This document shows, in pieces, positions 1 through 8,651 of a stretch of DNA of 64,000 nucleotides. The position numbers were made by a program, and so were the translations under genes. Under the pieces are notes generated by a model. It saw only the letters and a list, made by a program, of their open reading frames with translations. It ran no database searches and had not been told where the DNA came from. This stretch comes from Chitinophagales bacterium (GTDB lineage Bacteria; Bacteroidota; Bacteroidia; Chitinophagales; JADJOU01), in NCBI GenBank assembly GCA_016787225.1, contig JAEUUY010000006.1, positions 124,001-188,000 of the forward strand, written 5' to 3'. Numbering within the stretch: the first letter of the stretch is position 1; the number at the start of each line of letters is the position of its first letter.

Positions 1-2
1 TT

Positions 3-2792
3 TTACTCAATAAAAATTTAACTGTACCACAGTTCGAATCGCTCAGTCTACAAGCAAAGCTTGAAGGAAAAGTACTACCTGAAGAGTTGAATCTTTTTTA
101 CCAAGGCGTTAAATATCCTATGGCAAAAAACGAAAATGATATTTTCGACTTTACTTTAAAAAATATTGAAGCGAGTTCAAAATTTAGATTAGAATCTGCT
201 GGATTTATTTCTGAAGAGTATTCCATAGATATTGTCCCCAGACCGATTATTTCTTCTTTTGAGGTTAATGTTATTCCGCCGAGCTATACGGGCATTAAGC
301 CATTTAACTTGAAAAATACAGGTGATATCCAAGCTCCAGAAGGAAGCACAGCTATATGGAAATTTAAGACTGAACACATAGACCAAATAAGATTAAAGTT
401 TAGAGATAAATGGCTAAACGCAGAGAAATATAGCAACGGCTATGGAATAAAAGCGAGTTTGTTGCATAGCGGCAACTATACCGTCCTAACTCAAAATAAC
501 AACTCATCCATCATAGATTCACAACAGTATAATCTCTCGTTGACAACCGATGCATACCCTACCATCTCGATAAATGAATTTAATGATAGTATCAATGAAA
601 TCAAATATTATGCTGGCGATGTAGCGGATGATTATGGCATCTCTAATCTTTACTTTGTTATCAGTTATAATGGAAAAACTGAAAAGTATCGCATTAGTAT
701 ACCTGCAGGAAGAAACTCTTCATTTCACTTCTCCACACAAAAACTATTTGATAAATATCCTAGAGGAGCTGATATAAACTATTACTTTGAAGTGTATGAC
801 AACGATGGCGTGCACGGACCCAAATCATCACGCAGCTCCACTTTCTCCATCAAAAAGCTTTCTGAAAAAGAATTAGAAAAAGTAGTAGATAATAATGCTA
901 CTCAAATTCGTAATGATATATCGAAGTCACTGCAAGATGCTAAACAATTTCAAAAAGATCTCGAACAAGTCAAGAAGAAAATGCTAGAAAAAGATAAATT
1001 GGATTTCAATGATAAAAAATTAATTGAAGATTTGCTGAAAAAACAAGAAGACCTTCAAAACAAACTGGAGAATAGTAAAGACGATATCAAACGTAATTTT
1101 GATAAGAAAAATGAAATTAACAAACAAGAGCAATCACTATTGGATCAGCAGAAACAATTGGAAGAAATCATTGAACAGATGAAAAATCCCGAGCTCAAAG
1201 ATCTACTTCAAAAACTAAATGAGCTTCTCGAAAAACAAGATAAAAAAGAACTTTTACAAAACATCAATCAGATGGACAATAAATCTGAAAAAATGGAGAA
1301 AAATTTTGACAGATTGCTTCAACTATATAAAAATCTCGACTACAAGCAAAAGCTAAATGACATGATAGATAAACTAGATGTCATGAGCAAAGAACAAGAA
1401 AAGCTGGCTCTAGAGACAGAACAAGAAAAAGACACCAAGGAAAAACAAAAAGGTCTAAACGAAGAAATGAAAGAGACTCAAAAGAAAATGGAAGAGCTAA
1501 ATAAATTAAACAACGAAGTCAATAAAACTGATAAAAAGGAAATGGAGGAGGTAAAGAAAGACCTCGATGAAGCAGCATCTGAACAAGAAGCCGCTGAGAA
1601 AAACATGCAAAATGGTAACCCCAAATCTGGTAGTGAAAAACAAAAGAAAGCTGCAGAAGAAATAAAACAGGCAAAAGAAAAATTAGAAAAACTAAAAAAG
1701 AAGCAGAAGAAAAAGCAAAAAGCAGAAGATGGTAAAATGATGCGTCGGCTTCTTGAGAATGTCATTTATTTATCTTTCGAGCAGGAAAAAATATTAGATA
1801 AGACGAAAACGACACCAAAAGAAAGTCCAAGTTATCTCAAACTCATTCAATCTCAACAAAAATTGAAAGAAGACTTTAAGCTAGTAGAAGACACTCTTTA
1901 TAAAATCGCATCCCGACAGGTAAAAATTCGAAAATTTATTTTCGAAGAAGCTGATAAGATAACGAACAATACTGATCTTTCCATTAAAAGACTCGTAGAC
2001 AGGAGAAGTGATTTAGCTATCTCTAATGAACAATTTGCTATGTCAGCCTACAATCAACTTGGCCTCATGTTAAGTGAGTCACTCAAGAAGATGCAAGAAG
2101 AAGATGAAGATGAAAATAGCCCTGGCTCAGATCAACAGTGCGATAATCCAAAATCAGGCAAAAAGAAGAAGCCAAGCATAAGCCTAGAAAAACTAGGCGA
2201 AATGCAACAACAACTCAATGAGCAAATGGAAAAACTGCAGCAACAGATGAAGGATAAAGGAAAAGATGGTAAATCTCCATCTGGTCAAAAACCAAATGAA
2301 AATGGGCAGAATGGGGCGCAAGGTCAAACATCCAACCAAAAGCAACAAGATGCGAAGGAAGCTGCAGAGTTTGCTAAAATAGCTGCTCAACAACAAGCAA
2401 TTCGAAATCTACTGAAAAAAATGGAAGAACAGGCTAATCAGCCAGATAAATCTGGGAAAAAGCCATTTGGCAATGAGCTCAAAGATGCTATGGACAAAAT
2501 GAATCAAACAGAGAAAGACCTTGTTAATAAACGTTTCTATGACGAAATGATGAAGCGACAACGTGAAATACAAATAAAACTCTTAGAGTCTGCTAAAGCG
2601 GAGCGCGAACAAGATGAGGAAACGCGGCGTGAAAGTGAACGTGCTAAAAATATTAGGCCCGAAATGCCCTTGGAACTCAAACAATATCTAGAAAAGAAGA
2701 AACAAAACGAAACTCAAATACATCGTACACCTGTAGGTCTTACTCCTTACTTCAAAACCCTGAGTGAAAAGTACTACCAATTGATAAAATAG
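3..2792 (+). CDS. DUF4175-like large coiled-coil protein, 5' end outside the window
   Basis: The frame is open from the first bases of the window, so the true start and any N-terminal membrane segments lie upstream; the in-frame TTG at position 87 is not a convincing start. About 929 codons are present. The first ~280 residues look like a beta-rich extracytoplasmic region. Then come several hundred residues that are very rich in Lys, Glu and Gln with heptad-like spacing, i.e. long coiled coils, and a conserved block around residues 580-680 (numbered from position 87) with the motif YLSFEQEKIL. This arrangement matches the Bacteroidota DUF4175 family, usually near 1100 residues. Function is unknown; an envelope role is inferred from the layout. 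It precedes a cell-wall hydrolase on the same strand. Confidence 0.8.
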   Translation, partial: LLNKNLTVPQFESLSLQAKLEGKVLPEELNLFYQGVKYPMAKNENDIFDFTLKNIEASSKFRLESAGFISEEYSIDIVPRPIISSFEVNVIPPSYTGIKPFNLKNTGDIQAPEGSTAIWKFKTEHIDQIRLKFRDKWLNAEKYSNGYGIKASLLHSGNYTVLTQNNNSSIIDSQQYNLSLTTDAYPTISINEFNDSINEIKYYAGDVADDYGISNLYFVISYNGKTEKYRISIPAGRNSSFHFSTQKLFDKYPRGADINYYFEVYDNDGVHGPKSSRSSTFSIKKLSEKELEKVVDNNATQIRNDISKSLQDAKQFQKDLEQVKKKMLEKDKLDFNDKKLIEDLLKKQEDLQNKLENSKDDIKRNFDKKNEINKQEQSLLDQQKQLEEIIEQMKNPELKDLLQKLNELLEKQDKKELLQNINQMDNKSEKMEKNFDRLLQLYKNLDYKQKLNDMIDKLDVMSKEQEKLALETEQEKDTKEKQKGLNEEMKETQKKMEELNKLNNEVNKTDKKEMEEVKKDLDEAASEQEAAEKNMQNGNPKSGSEKQKKAAEEIKQAKEKLEKLKKKQKKKQKAEDGKMMRRLLENVIYLSFEQEKILDKTKTTPKESPSYLKLIQSQQKLKEDFKLVEDTLYKIASRQVKIRKFIFEEADKITNNTDLSIKRLVDRRSDLAISNEQFAMSAYNQLGLMLSESLKKMQEEDEDENSPGSDQQCDNPKSGKKKKPSISLEKLGEMQQQLNEQMEKLQQQMKDKGKDGKSPSGQKPNENGQNGAQGQTSNQKQQDAKEAAEFAKIAAQQQAIRNLLKKMEEQANQPDKSGKKPFGNELKDAMDKMNQTEKDLVNKRFYDEMMKRQREIQIKLLESAKAEREQDEETRRESERAKNIRPEMPLELKQYLEKKKQNETQIHRTPVGLTPYFKTLSEKYYQLIK

Positions 2793-2828
2793 TATTAATT
2801 TTAAATTTGAATGATTTATAACACTATA

Positions 2829-4760
2829 ATGAGATTTCTGTTTTTGTTTATTTTATATTTTTTTTCTAGTCCATCTGCGATAGCACAGAAAAAAATGACT
2901 CCTGAAGAGTATATAAATACCTATTATCAGTTAGCAGTCGACGAAATGAATCTTTATAAAGTCCCAGCCAGTATCACCTTAGCACAAGGATTAATAGAAA
3001 CAGAAAGTGGCAATTCGCTGCTCGCAACTAAGGCGAATAATCATTTCGGTATTAAATGCAAAGCGGAATGGACGGGGCCTACATTTATAAAAGATGATGA
3101 CACTAAAAACGAATGCTTTCGAGCTTATAAAAGTGCCGAAGAGTCTTTTCGTGATCATTCTATTTTTTTACTAAAGCCTCGATATAGCACTCTATTCAGT
3201 TTTGACATGACAGATTACCGCTCTTGGGCTTACGGCCTCAAGCAGGCTGGGTATGCTACCAATCCGAATTATCCTGCCATGTTGATTAAATTCATCGAAG
3301 ATTTCAAGCTTTTTAAATTTGATAACTATGGCCTTGAAAAACCAGCTGCCGCTTTGCCCAAAGCCAATGAAAAAGTAAAACCTCAAATAAGCACAGCAGA
3401 ATTAATCAAGTTAAGAAAAGAGTTGGCTAATAACCTTGACCTTATTATTGTCGATGAAACCTTTGATATTTATAAAGTCGCTGCCAATTCAAAACTCAGT
3501 GTAGTCCAGTTAATAGAGTATAATGATTTAGAAGGAGAGCAAGCAATTCGTTTAGGACAAAATTTCTTTCTCCAGAAAAAAGGGAAAATGAATCTGAAAG
3601 ACAAACACCTTGTTTTGCTCGGAGAAAGTCTTTATGATATTTCTCAAATTTATGGTGTCAGCTTAAAACTGCTAAGGAAATACAATAAGTTGGAAACTTG
3701 GGAACAGCCCAATGTCGGAGAGGTAATATATCTCAGTAAGTTAAGGGATGACTTTATCCAAACTCGACCCTTTTATCAAGTAAGTAAGGAACGATTAGAA
3801 AAAAATCTCTCTCTATTCATTCCAATCACAATTCCTGAAGAAAAACCTATTATCAAAATAGATACTCCTGTTTCTAAATCAACTGAAGAAATAGTATCCA
3901 AAATGGTTCCTGATTTGCCAAAAAGCACTCCCGAGATAATAAAAGTAGATACATCGATAGCAGCCATTCAAGTTTCTGCCAACAAAATCGTAGATACTAT
4001 ACCAACGAAAACAATTACAAGTATTCCCACTGAGACTTTATCCACCACACAAAATAAAGCTTGGATAAACCATCAAGTAAAACCTAAAGAAACAATCTTT
4101 AGAATATCAAAGATATATGACTGCACTGTAAGCGATATATTAAACTGGAATGCCATTACAATAGAACAAGGTTTAAAAATTGGTCAAATACTTCGTATAC
4201 ATACCTTGCATCCTAATGGAATAGTGATTGACGTTCCCAATTCGAATGAAGATATGAATATGGATAGTAAGGTAGCTGGTAAGCCTAAAATGCCTCCTCC
4301 AAAAGTTTCTCCGCAAAAAATCACAGATACGCTCAAAGTTAAATCTGTACCTAAAACTATACCAGCAACCAGAGAAAATCTTAATGCTAAGCCTGCAGTT
4401 GTGCCTAAAACTAGCATACCTGCGATTGTTGATTCGAAATCCGCAAACGAAAATAATGCTAAAACTGAAGGGAATAACGTTCCAATAAAAACGGAATCTC
4501 CATCTGCTATTGCACCTAAACAAATACCTATTAGCAATTCATCCACCGTTGAAGAAATAAAAGAAATACCTAAACAAATACCCCGAGAGCCCCAAAAGCC
4601 GAGAGTCGTGATATTGAAAGCACCACCAGCGAATAACGCATCTACAAAAGTACCAGCAACAAATCTGGATAAAAGCAATATGTCAGATTTATATAAATCT
4701 CTAATGAAAAATACAGAAGCGGATACTTCCATTAAAAGAAGAATTAAAGTCTCTGAATAA
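2829..4760 (+). CDS. Secreted glucosaminidase with LysM repeats
   Basis: Peptidoglycan hydrolase of the glucosaminidase (GH73/FlgJ-like) type. The ATG at 2829 is preferred over 2811 because it begins directly with a clean signal peptide ending in SPSAIAQ. The catalytic domain occupies about residues 22-165 with the motif QGLIETESGNS (likely catalytic Glu) and NHFGIKC. Three LysM-like modules follow at roughly residues 210-250, 260-303 and 415-460, and bind glycan. The ~190-residue C-terminal tail is rich in Pro, Lys, Thr and Ser and looks disordered. The 643-residue length is long for the family because of this tail. It acts in the periplasm or at the cell surface, in wall turnover or daughter-cell separation. 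Confidence 0.88.
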   Translation: MRFLFLFILYFFSSPSAIAQKKMTPEEYINTYYQLAVDEMNLYKVPASITLAQGLIETESGNSLLATKANNHFGIKCKAEWTGPTFIKDDDTKNECFRAYKSAEESFRDHSIFLLKPRYSTLFSFDMTDYRSWAYGLKQAGYATNPNYPAMLIKFIEDFKLFKFDNYGLEKPAAALPKANEKVKPQISTAELIKLRKELANNLDLIIVDETFDIYKVAANSKLSVVQLIEYNDLEGEQAIRLGQNFFLQKKGKMNLKDKHLVLLGESLYDISQIYGVSLKLLRKYNKLETWEQPNVGEVIYLSKLRDDFIQTRPFYQVSKERLEKNLSLFIPITIPEEKPIIKIDTPVSKSTEEIVSKMVPDLPKSTPEIIKVDTSIAAIQVSANKIVDTIPTKTITSIPTETLSTTQNKAWINHQVKPKETIFRISKIYDCTVSDILNWNAITIEQGLKIGQILRIHTLHPNGIVIDVPNSNEDMNMDSKVAGKPKMPPPKVSPQKITDTLKVKSVPKTIPATRENLNAKPAVVPKTSIPAIVDSKSANENNAKTEGNNVPIKTESPSAIAPKQIPISNSSTVEEIKEIPKQIPREPQKPRVVILKAPPANNASTKVPATNLDKSNMSDLYKSLMKNTEADTSIKRRIKVSE

Positions 4761-4774
4761 TCATTTCTTTTATT

Positions 4775-5461
4775 ATGAGTTTAAATAAGCTCCAAAAATT
4801 TGAGGCCTTAAAATCGATGCCCAATGTGTATGAAAATTTTTCGTTTACACAGCCTAATTTAATTCGAAATAATCAAGAAGATAATCCGCGAGGAAAATGG
4901 AAAACACAGCATTTCGGCAATAATAATCCCTTAGTTTTAGAGCTTGCTTGTGGCAAAGGAGAATATTCTGTAGCTTTAGGAGAAATGTTTCCCAATAAAA
5001 ATTTTATTGGGGTAGATATTAAGGGAAATCGAATACATAATGGTGCTAAAATAGCTTTGGGAAAAAATCTCACCAATGTTTGCTTTTTGAGAACACGTAT
5101 CGAGCTACTTCACGAATTCATTAATGGAGAAGAAATAGACGAGGTATGGATTACCTTTCCAGATCCATTTCCTAGCTTTTCAGATAGAGGCAATCGTTTA
5201 ATATCTCCCAAGTTTTTAAATTATTATAAAACTTTATTGAATGGTAAGAAAATAATCTTTCATCTCAAGACAGATAATTTTCCTTTGTTTCGTTATGCTA
5301 CAGGTGTATTGGATGGTCGCAGTGAAAAAATCAATCGCTGTATTGAGAATATTTATGGTGGCGATAAAAAAATAGACGATATCTTACGTGTACAAACCTA
5401 TTATGAACGACTTCATAAGGATCAAGGCAGTCAAATACACTATATTCAGTGGGAAATGTAA
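4775..5461 (+). CDS. trmB: tRNA (guanine-N7-)-methyltransferase
   Basis: Transfers a methyl group from SAM to N7 of G46 in the variable loop of tRNAs. The SAM-binding motif LELACGKGEYS lies near residues 52-62, followed by FIGVDIKGNRI and the family signature WITFPDPFP near residue 125. The 228-residue length is normal for TrmB. It starts with ATG 14 bases after the LysM hydrolase stop and may be cotranscribed with it, although the functions are unrelated. It converges with the next gene, leaving only 12 bases between stop codons. Confidence 0.93.
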   Translation: MSLNKLQKFEALKSMPNVYENFSFTQPNLIRNNQEDNPRGKWKTQHFGNNNPLVLELACGKGEYSVALGEMFPNKNFIGVDIKGNRIHNGAKIALGKNLTNVCFLRTRIELLHEFINGEEIDEVWITFPDPFPSFSDRGNRLISPKFLNYYKTLLNGKKIIFHLKTDNFPLFRYATGVLDGRSEKINRCIENIYGGDKKIDDILRVQTYYERLHKDQGSQIHYIQWEM

Positions 5462-5473
5462 GCTCAATTAAGT

Positions 5474-6901
5474 CTACAAACCAAGAAGTTTATTCAATAA
5501 TGGAATGAGTTTCTCAGGTTGACTTGGTCTAGGTACTCTATTCGAAATTATATTTCCGCTTTTATCTATTAAAATAGATGAAGGTAAGGATTGGATGGCA
5601 TATTTTCTTGCAAAATCTGAATTATATCCGTGTGGAAAAGAGATAGCATGTATTTCTTCAAATAACTTTTGTTCACGAATGGTTTTTCCCCAAGCTTCTT
5701 TACTATCATCTATAGACAAAAATAAGAAAACTAATTCTTGATTATCTTTATACTTAGCGTAAACTTCTTTAATAGCTGTCCATTCGCTCATACTTTGAGG
5801 ATTTGTACTTGACCATACGATTACATAAACTATCTTGCCCAGCAGTTCCCTTGAATTTCTTTTGTTTTCAGAATAATCTTCAAAACTAAAATTTGGCGCA
5901 GGTTGCCCTGTTTCATACTGAGCCAGATTGACCAGTCGCTTCTTCAAACTATTCTTCCTATCAACATCCTCTACTTGTTCTATGTACTTTACAACTTCTT
6001 CTTTTAGATCCGAGGTTCTTCCAAAACTATTAACCCATTCTCCTATAAGATTTTCGATAAGTATACCTCTTACGTAATCTTCTTTTACTAAACCTGCCTC
6101 ACCTATATAGCCTTTAAAGAGCTCTAGATCATCCATGCTATTTTTTAGAATTTTTGACTTATTGTTCACATTTACCTTACCCTTTATGATATTCATTTTG
6201 TTCTCAAAATATAATGGACAAAAATAGTATTCATAAGAATTCGGCATATCTTTATAAAATCCTAAATAGTTCTCCTCGCTGACTACAAAAGAATCCTGAG
6301 AATATCCTAGATATTTGGGATAATAATATTTATATAAATATGAAGCCATTTCGATATAATTTCGCTGATATAAATCTATAAAGTCAGCATCGAGATTAAC
6401 TTCTTCTGTCATAGCATCCCACTCTATTTGTCTTGCTTTCTTTAGCTGGTCCACCTCCTTAAAATAAGACTCGATTCCTTGTTGAGCAGCACTTCGAAAT
6501 AATTGCCGATCACTTTTATTACCTAGGTACGGAGTGGTTTCTAATTGCAACATTGTATTCTCTTGCACTAAGTTTTCATAGAATATAACGAAATTCTGTT
6601 CTTTTGCATTTTCAATCGTCATTTGTATATTGGCTCCTGGCTTTACGAAAAGATTTATCCTTTTCGATTTATAATATAATCTATAAAAGCAGGCGTTAGG
6701 AACAATAATGTTAAATTCAAAATAGCCCTTCTTAGGAGAGGTTTCTATTTTCGAGTCTAAAAGTTTGGAAGCCACAGATGGTGAGAGTATCACAGTACTA
6801 TAGTCGACATCATCAATTACGTTGCCATAAATTCGCACATTCTGCGATTGTAAATAGTTTAAACAAATGGCGATGCTTATGGTTAGGATATATCGTATCA
6901 T
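5474..6901 (-). CDS. TlpA/ResA-like thioredoxin-fold protein lacking the CXXC pair
   Basis: Predicted exported protein with an N-terminal signal (MIRYILTISIAICLNYLQ), a ~300-residue N-terminal region typical of Bacteroidota TlpA-like proteins that carry a DUF4369-type domain, and a C-terminal thioredoxin fold at about residues 340-475. The cis-Pro region is present (QSLPSSILIDKSGNI). Where the redox pair CxxC should follow the first beta strand, the sequence reads VWSSTNPQS, with no cysteine. It is therefore unlikely to be a thiol-disulfide oxidoreductase; a chaperone or binding role is possible but speculative. It stands alone on the minus strand with ~90 bases before the next gene. Confidence 0.75.
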   Translation of the reverse strand: MIRYILTISIAICLNYLQSQNVRIYGNVIDDVDYSTVILSPSVASKLLDSKIETSPKKGYFEFNIIVPNACFYRLYYKSKRINLFVKPGANIQMTIENAKEQNFVIFYENLVQENTMLQLETTPYLGNKSDRQLFRSAAQQGIESYFKEVDQLKKARQIEWDAMTEEVNLDADFIDLYQRNYIEMASYLYKYYYPKYLGYSQDSFVVSEENYLGFYKDMPNSYEYYFCPLYFENKMNIIKGKVNVNNKSKILKNSMDDLELFKGYIGEAGLVKEDYVRGILIENLIGEWVNSFGRTSDLKEEVVKYIEQVEDVDRKNSLKKRLVNLAQYETGQPAPNFSFEDYSENKRNSRELLGKIVYVIVWSSTNPQSMSEWTAIKEVYAKYKDNQELVFLFLSIDDSKEAWGKTIREQKLFEEIHAISFPHGYNSDFARKYAIQSLPSSILIDKSGNIISNRVPRPSQPEKLIPLLNKLLGL

Positions 6902-6992
6902 AGGTTTTCGTCTCTTTCTAAACGGATAAAACTATAAAAAATTTGATGATTACATGGCTAGTTTTTTATCTACTTAACAAACTTCAGTTAAT

Positions 6993-8651
6993 CTATTCTA
7001 CTCGAAACTCATAGTTAATTTTACCTCCAAAGTCTGGATTAAATACTTTCAACAATCTACCTGAGCTGGCGTCATAGATTTTAAAAATACCGGATGTCTT
7101 TTTCATCACGCGGCTAGAATACCAAAAGCTCAACCCATCGCCACATTCATAGTTTTTGTCGTAATCGAAAAGCTCTAAATGATAACAATTTGGAGCTAAA
7201 TGAAAGGTGTCTCTATAAGTTGTATTATTATTGAAATACCTCCTATTAAGAATTGTATCACCTCCTGCATTTCGCAAAACGAGCACATTATTGGAGCTAT
7301 CGTTCGTAGTTGTTATTTCAAAGACTATGTTTGTTGCATGCAAAATAGATGCTTCCCTTCCATTAGATAATAATATATCATTAGTTCTATTCTTGTTTTG
7401 TTTATTCTCTTCAAGAATTAACTTTAGATAAGTAATTGGACGCACCAATGAGAAAGTCAATTGTTCTGAATGATAAGGTAATAGACTAATGTCATAATTG
7501 GCTCTAAATTCTAAACCTTGATTATCTTCACCCACAACTACTATTTTATTCGCTTCCTCTGTTCCTTCATTTCTCACATTGAACCTGACTTCCGAACACG
7601 ACGGATTATACATTCGATAGTTTGGATTTGTGCTTGGAGATACAATATCAACCAGCGATACATCAAAGGAATCTTTGTATCCATAGGTTATGATATGCGA
7701 TTCTACGGAATAGAGCGCATTAATTTTTTTACTTTCAGTCTGTATTTTACCAAAAACAATTTCTATTTCATTGTCTTCATTGCTAGATACATTCGGCAAA
7801 TGCACTTCTATTTCATTCACCTTCTCACCCGGACACCAGTTTGTGCGTGAAAATATCCAAGTGCCAGATTGCGGCTGTATTGGGTTTTTGTCACAATCGG
7901 TTTTCCATAATCGCTTCTCATAAATCTGCTTTCCATTCAGTTTCACATAGAAATATATTGGCGAAAATTCGCCTTCTTGGTCATGTCCAGTAACTATAGT
8001 TCGCAGTTTTGCGTAGTTTTCTCCTTTTCTTAATCTGAACTTAAAAGGCTGAATAACACTATCCATTTGCGCTGAATCATAGTAGCGATAGTTGTCTTGA
8101 AACGCAGGAATAACTCGCACTGGATTGCGCAGCGTATCGCCTTTGATAAGATATAGCGTTACGGTATGTTTAAATCCAAACTTTCCTTTGTCGTCCCAGC
8201 CACCGGTGAGGGCGCTGTAGAAAATAGAATCATTTTTAAGTAAAGGTAAATAGTCCGTGACATCATAAACATAGGGATGTACCCAGGTAGAATCATAGCC
8301 ATATCTACCTTTGCGCATAAACGAGCTATATGGCGTAATGAGTCGCGCTACTTCGATATCCTGAAAGCTCGTATCGTTTAATTTTTTTGAGAAAAAGCCG
8401 CGATAGGTATAGTCCCAAGCACAACAACCATAGGTGGCACACCCCAAATCCACTTGCAGTATAGCTTTGATATAATTTCCTTTTGGAATTTTTTGAGCTA
8501 TCCGATGCCATTCGACTCCACGAAATTGCTGGATATTAGAGTCTTGAAAGAAAATGATTTTGGTCGTGTCTTTTGCAGCTTGTATGGCACAAGAAAAGAA
8601 AGATAGAAAAACTATGAATAATATCTTATCTATATATCCACTTCTTTTCAT
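6993..8651 (-). CDS. PNGase F-like secreted protein (short paralogue)
   Basis: Related to peptide-N-glycosidase F, which cleaves N-glycans from asparagine. The ATG at 8651 is chosen because it sits just behind GGGAGAGAAG and gives a good signal peptide; an in-frame ATG also exists at 8663. Motifs shared with PNGase F are CCAWD (the Asp equivalent to catalytic D60), ARLITPY, DVTDYLPLL, GEFSP (Glu aligned with E206) and RTNWCPG. The position of E118 appears to be Gly (TGGW, with W120 kept). No C-terminal sorting domain is visible; it ends shortly after a repeat shared with the paralogue (FNPDFGGKINYEF). Its start overlaps the end of the upstream paralogue, so the two are probably translationally coupled. 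Activity is not assured. Confidence 0.75.
   Translation of the reverse strand: MKRSGYIDKILFIVFLSFFSCAIQAAKDTTKIIFFQDSNIQQFRGVEWHRIAQKIPKGNYIKAILQVDLGCATYGCCAWDYTYRGFFSKKLNDTSFQDIEVARLITPYSSFMRKGRYGYDSTWVHPYVYDVTDYLPLLKNDSIFYSALTGGWDDKGKFGFKHTVTLYLIKGDTLRNPVRVIPAFQDNYRYYDSAQMDSVIQPFKFRLRKGENYAKLRTIVTGHDQEGEFSPIYFYVKLNGKQIYEKRLWKTDCDKNPIQPQSGTWIFSRTNWCPGEKVNEIEVHLPNVSSNEDNEIEIVFGKIQTESKKINALYSVESHIITYGYKDSFDVSLVDIVSPSTNPNYRMYNPSCSEVRFNVRNEGTEEANKIVVVGEDNQGLEFRANYDISLLPYHSEQLTFSLVRPITYLKLILEENKQNKNRTNDILLSNGREASILHATNIVFEITTTNDSSNNVLVLRNAGGDTILNRRYFNNNTTYRDTFHLAPNCYHLELFDYDKNYECGDGLSFWYSSRVMKKTSGIFKIYDASSGRLLKVFNPDFGGKINYEFRVE

Noticed and set aside
28-45. GTTCGAATC, resembling a tRNA T-loop
   Set aside because: It lies in the coding frame of the DUF4175-like gene, and no acceptor stem or anticodon arm can be folded around it.
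1478-1765. A 95-codon minus-strand frame rich in Ser and Phe
   Set aside because: It is the antisense of the Lys/Glu coiled coil and reflects codon bias only.
4184-4732. A 182-codon minus-strand frame opposite the LysM hydrolase tail
   Set aside because: It is a shadow of the Pro/Lys/Thr-rich low-complexity region; no signal or domain is present.
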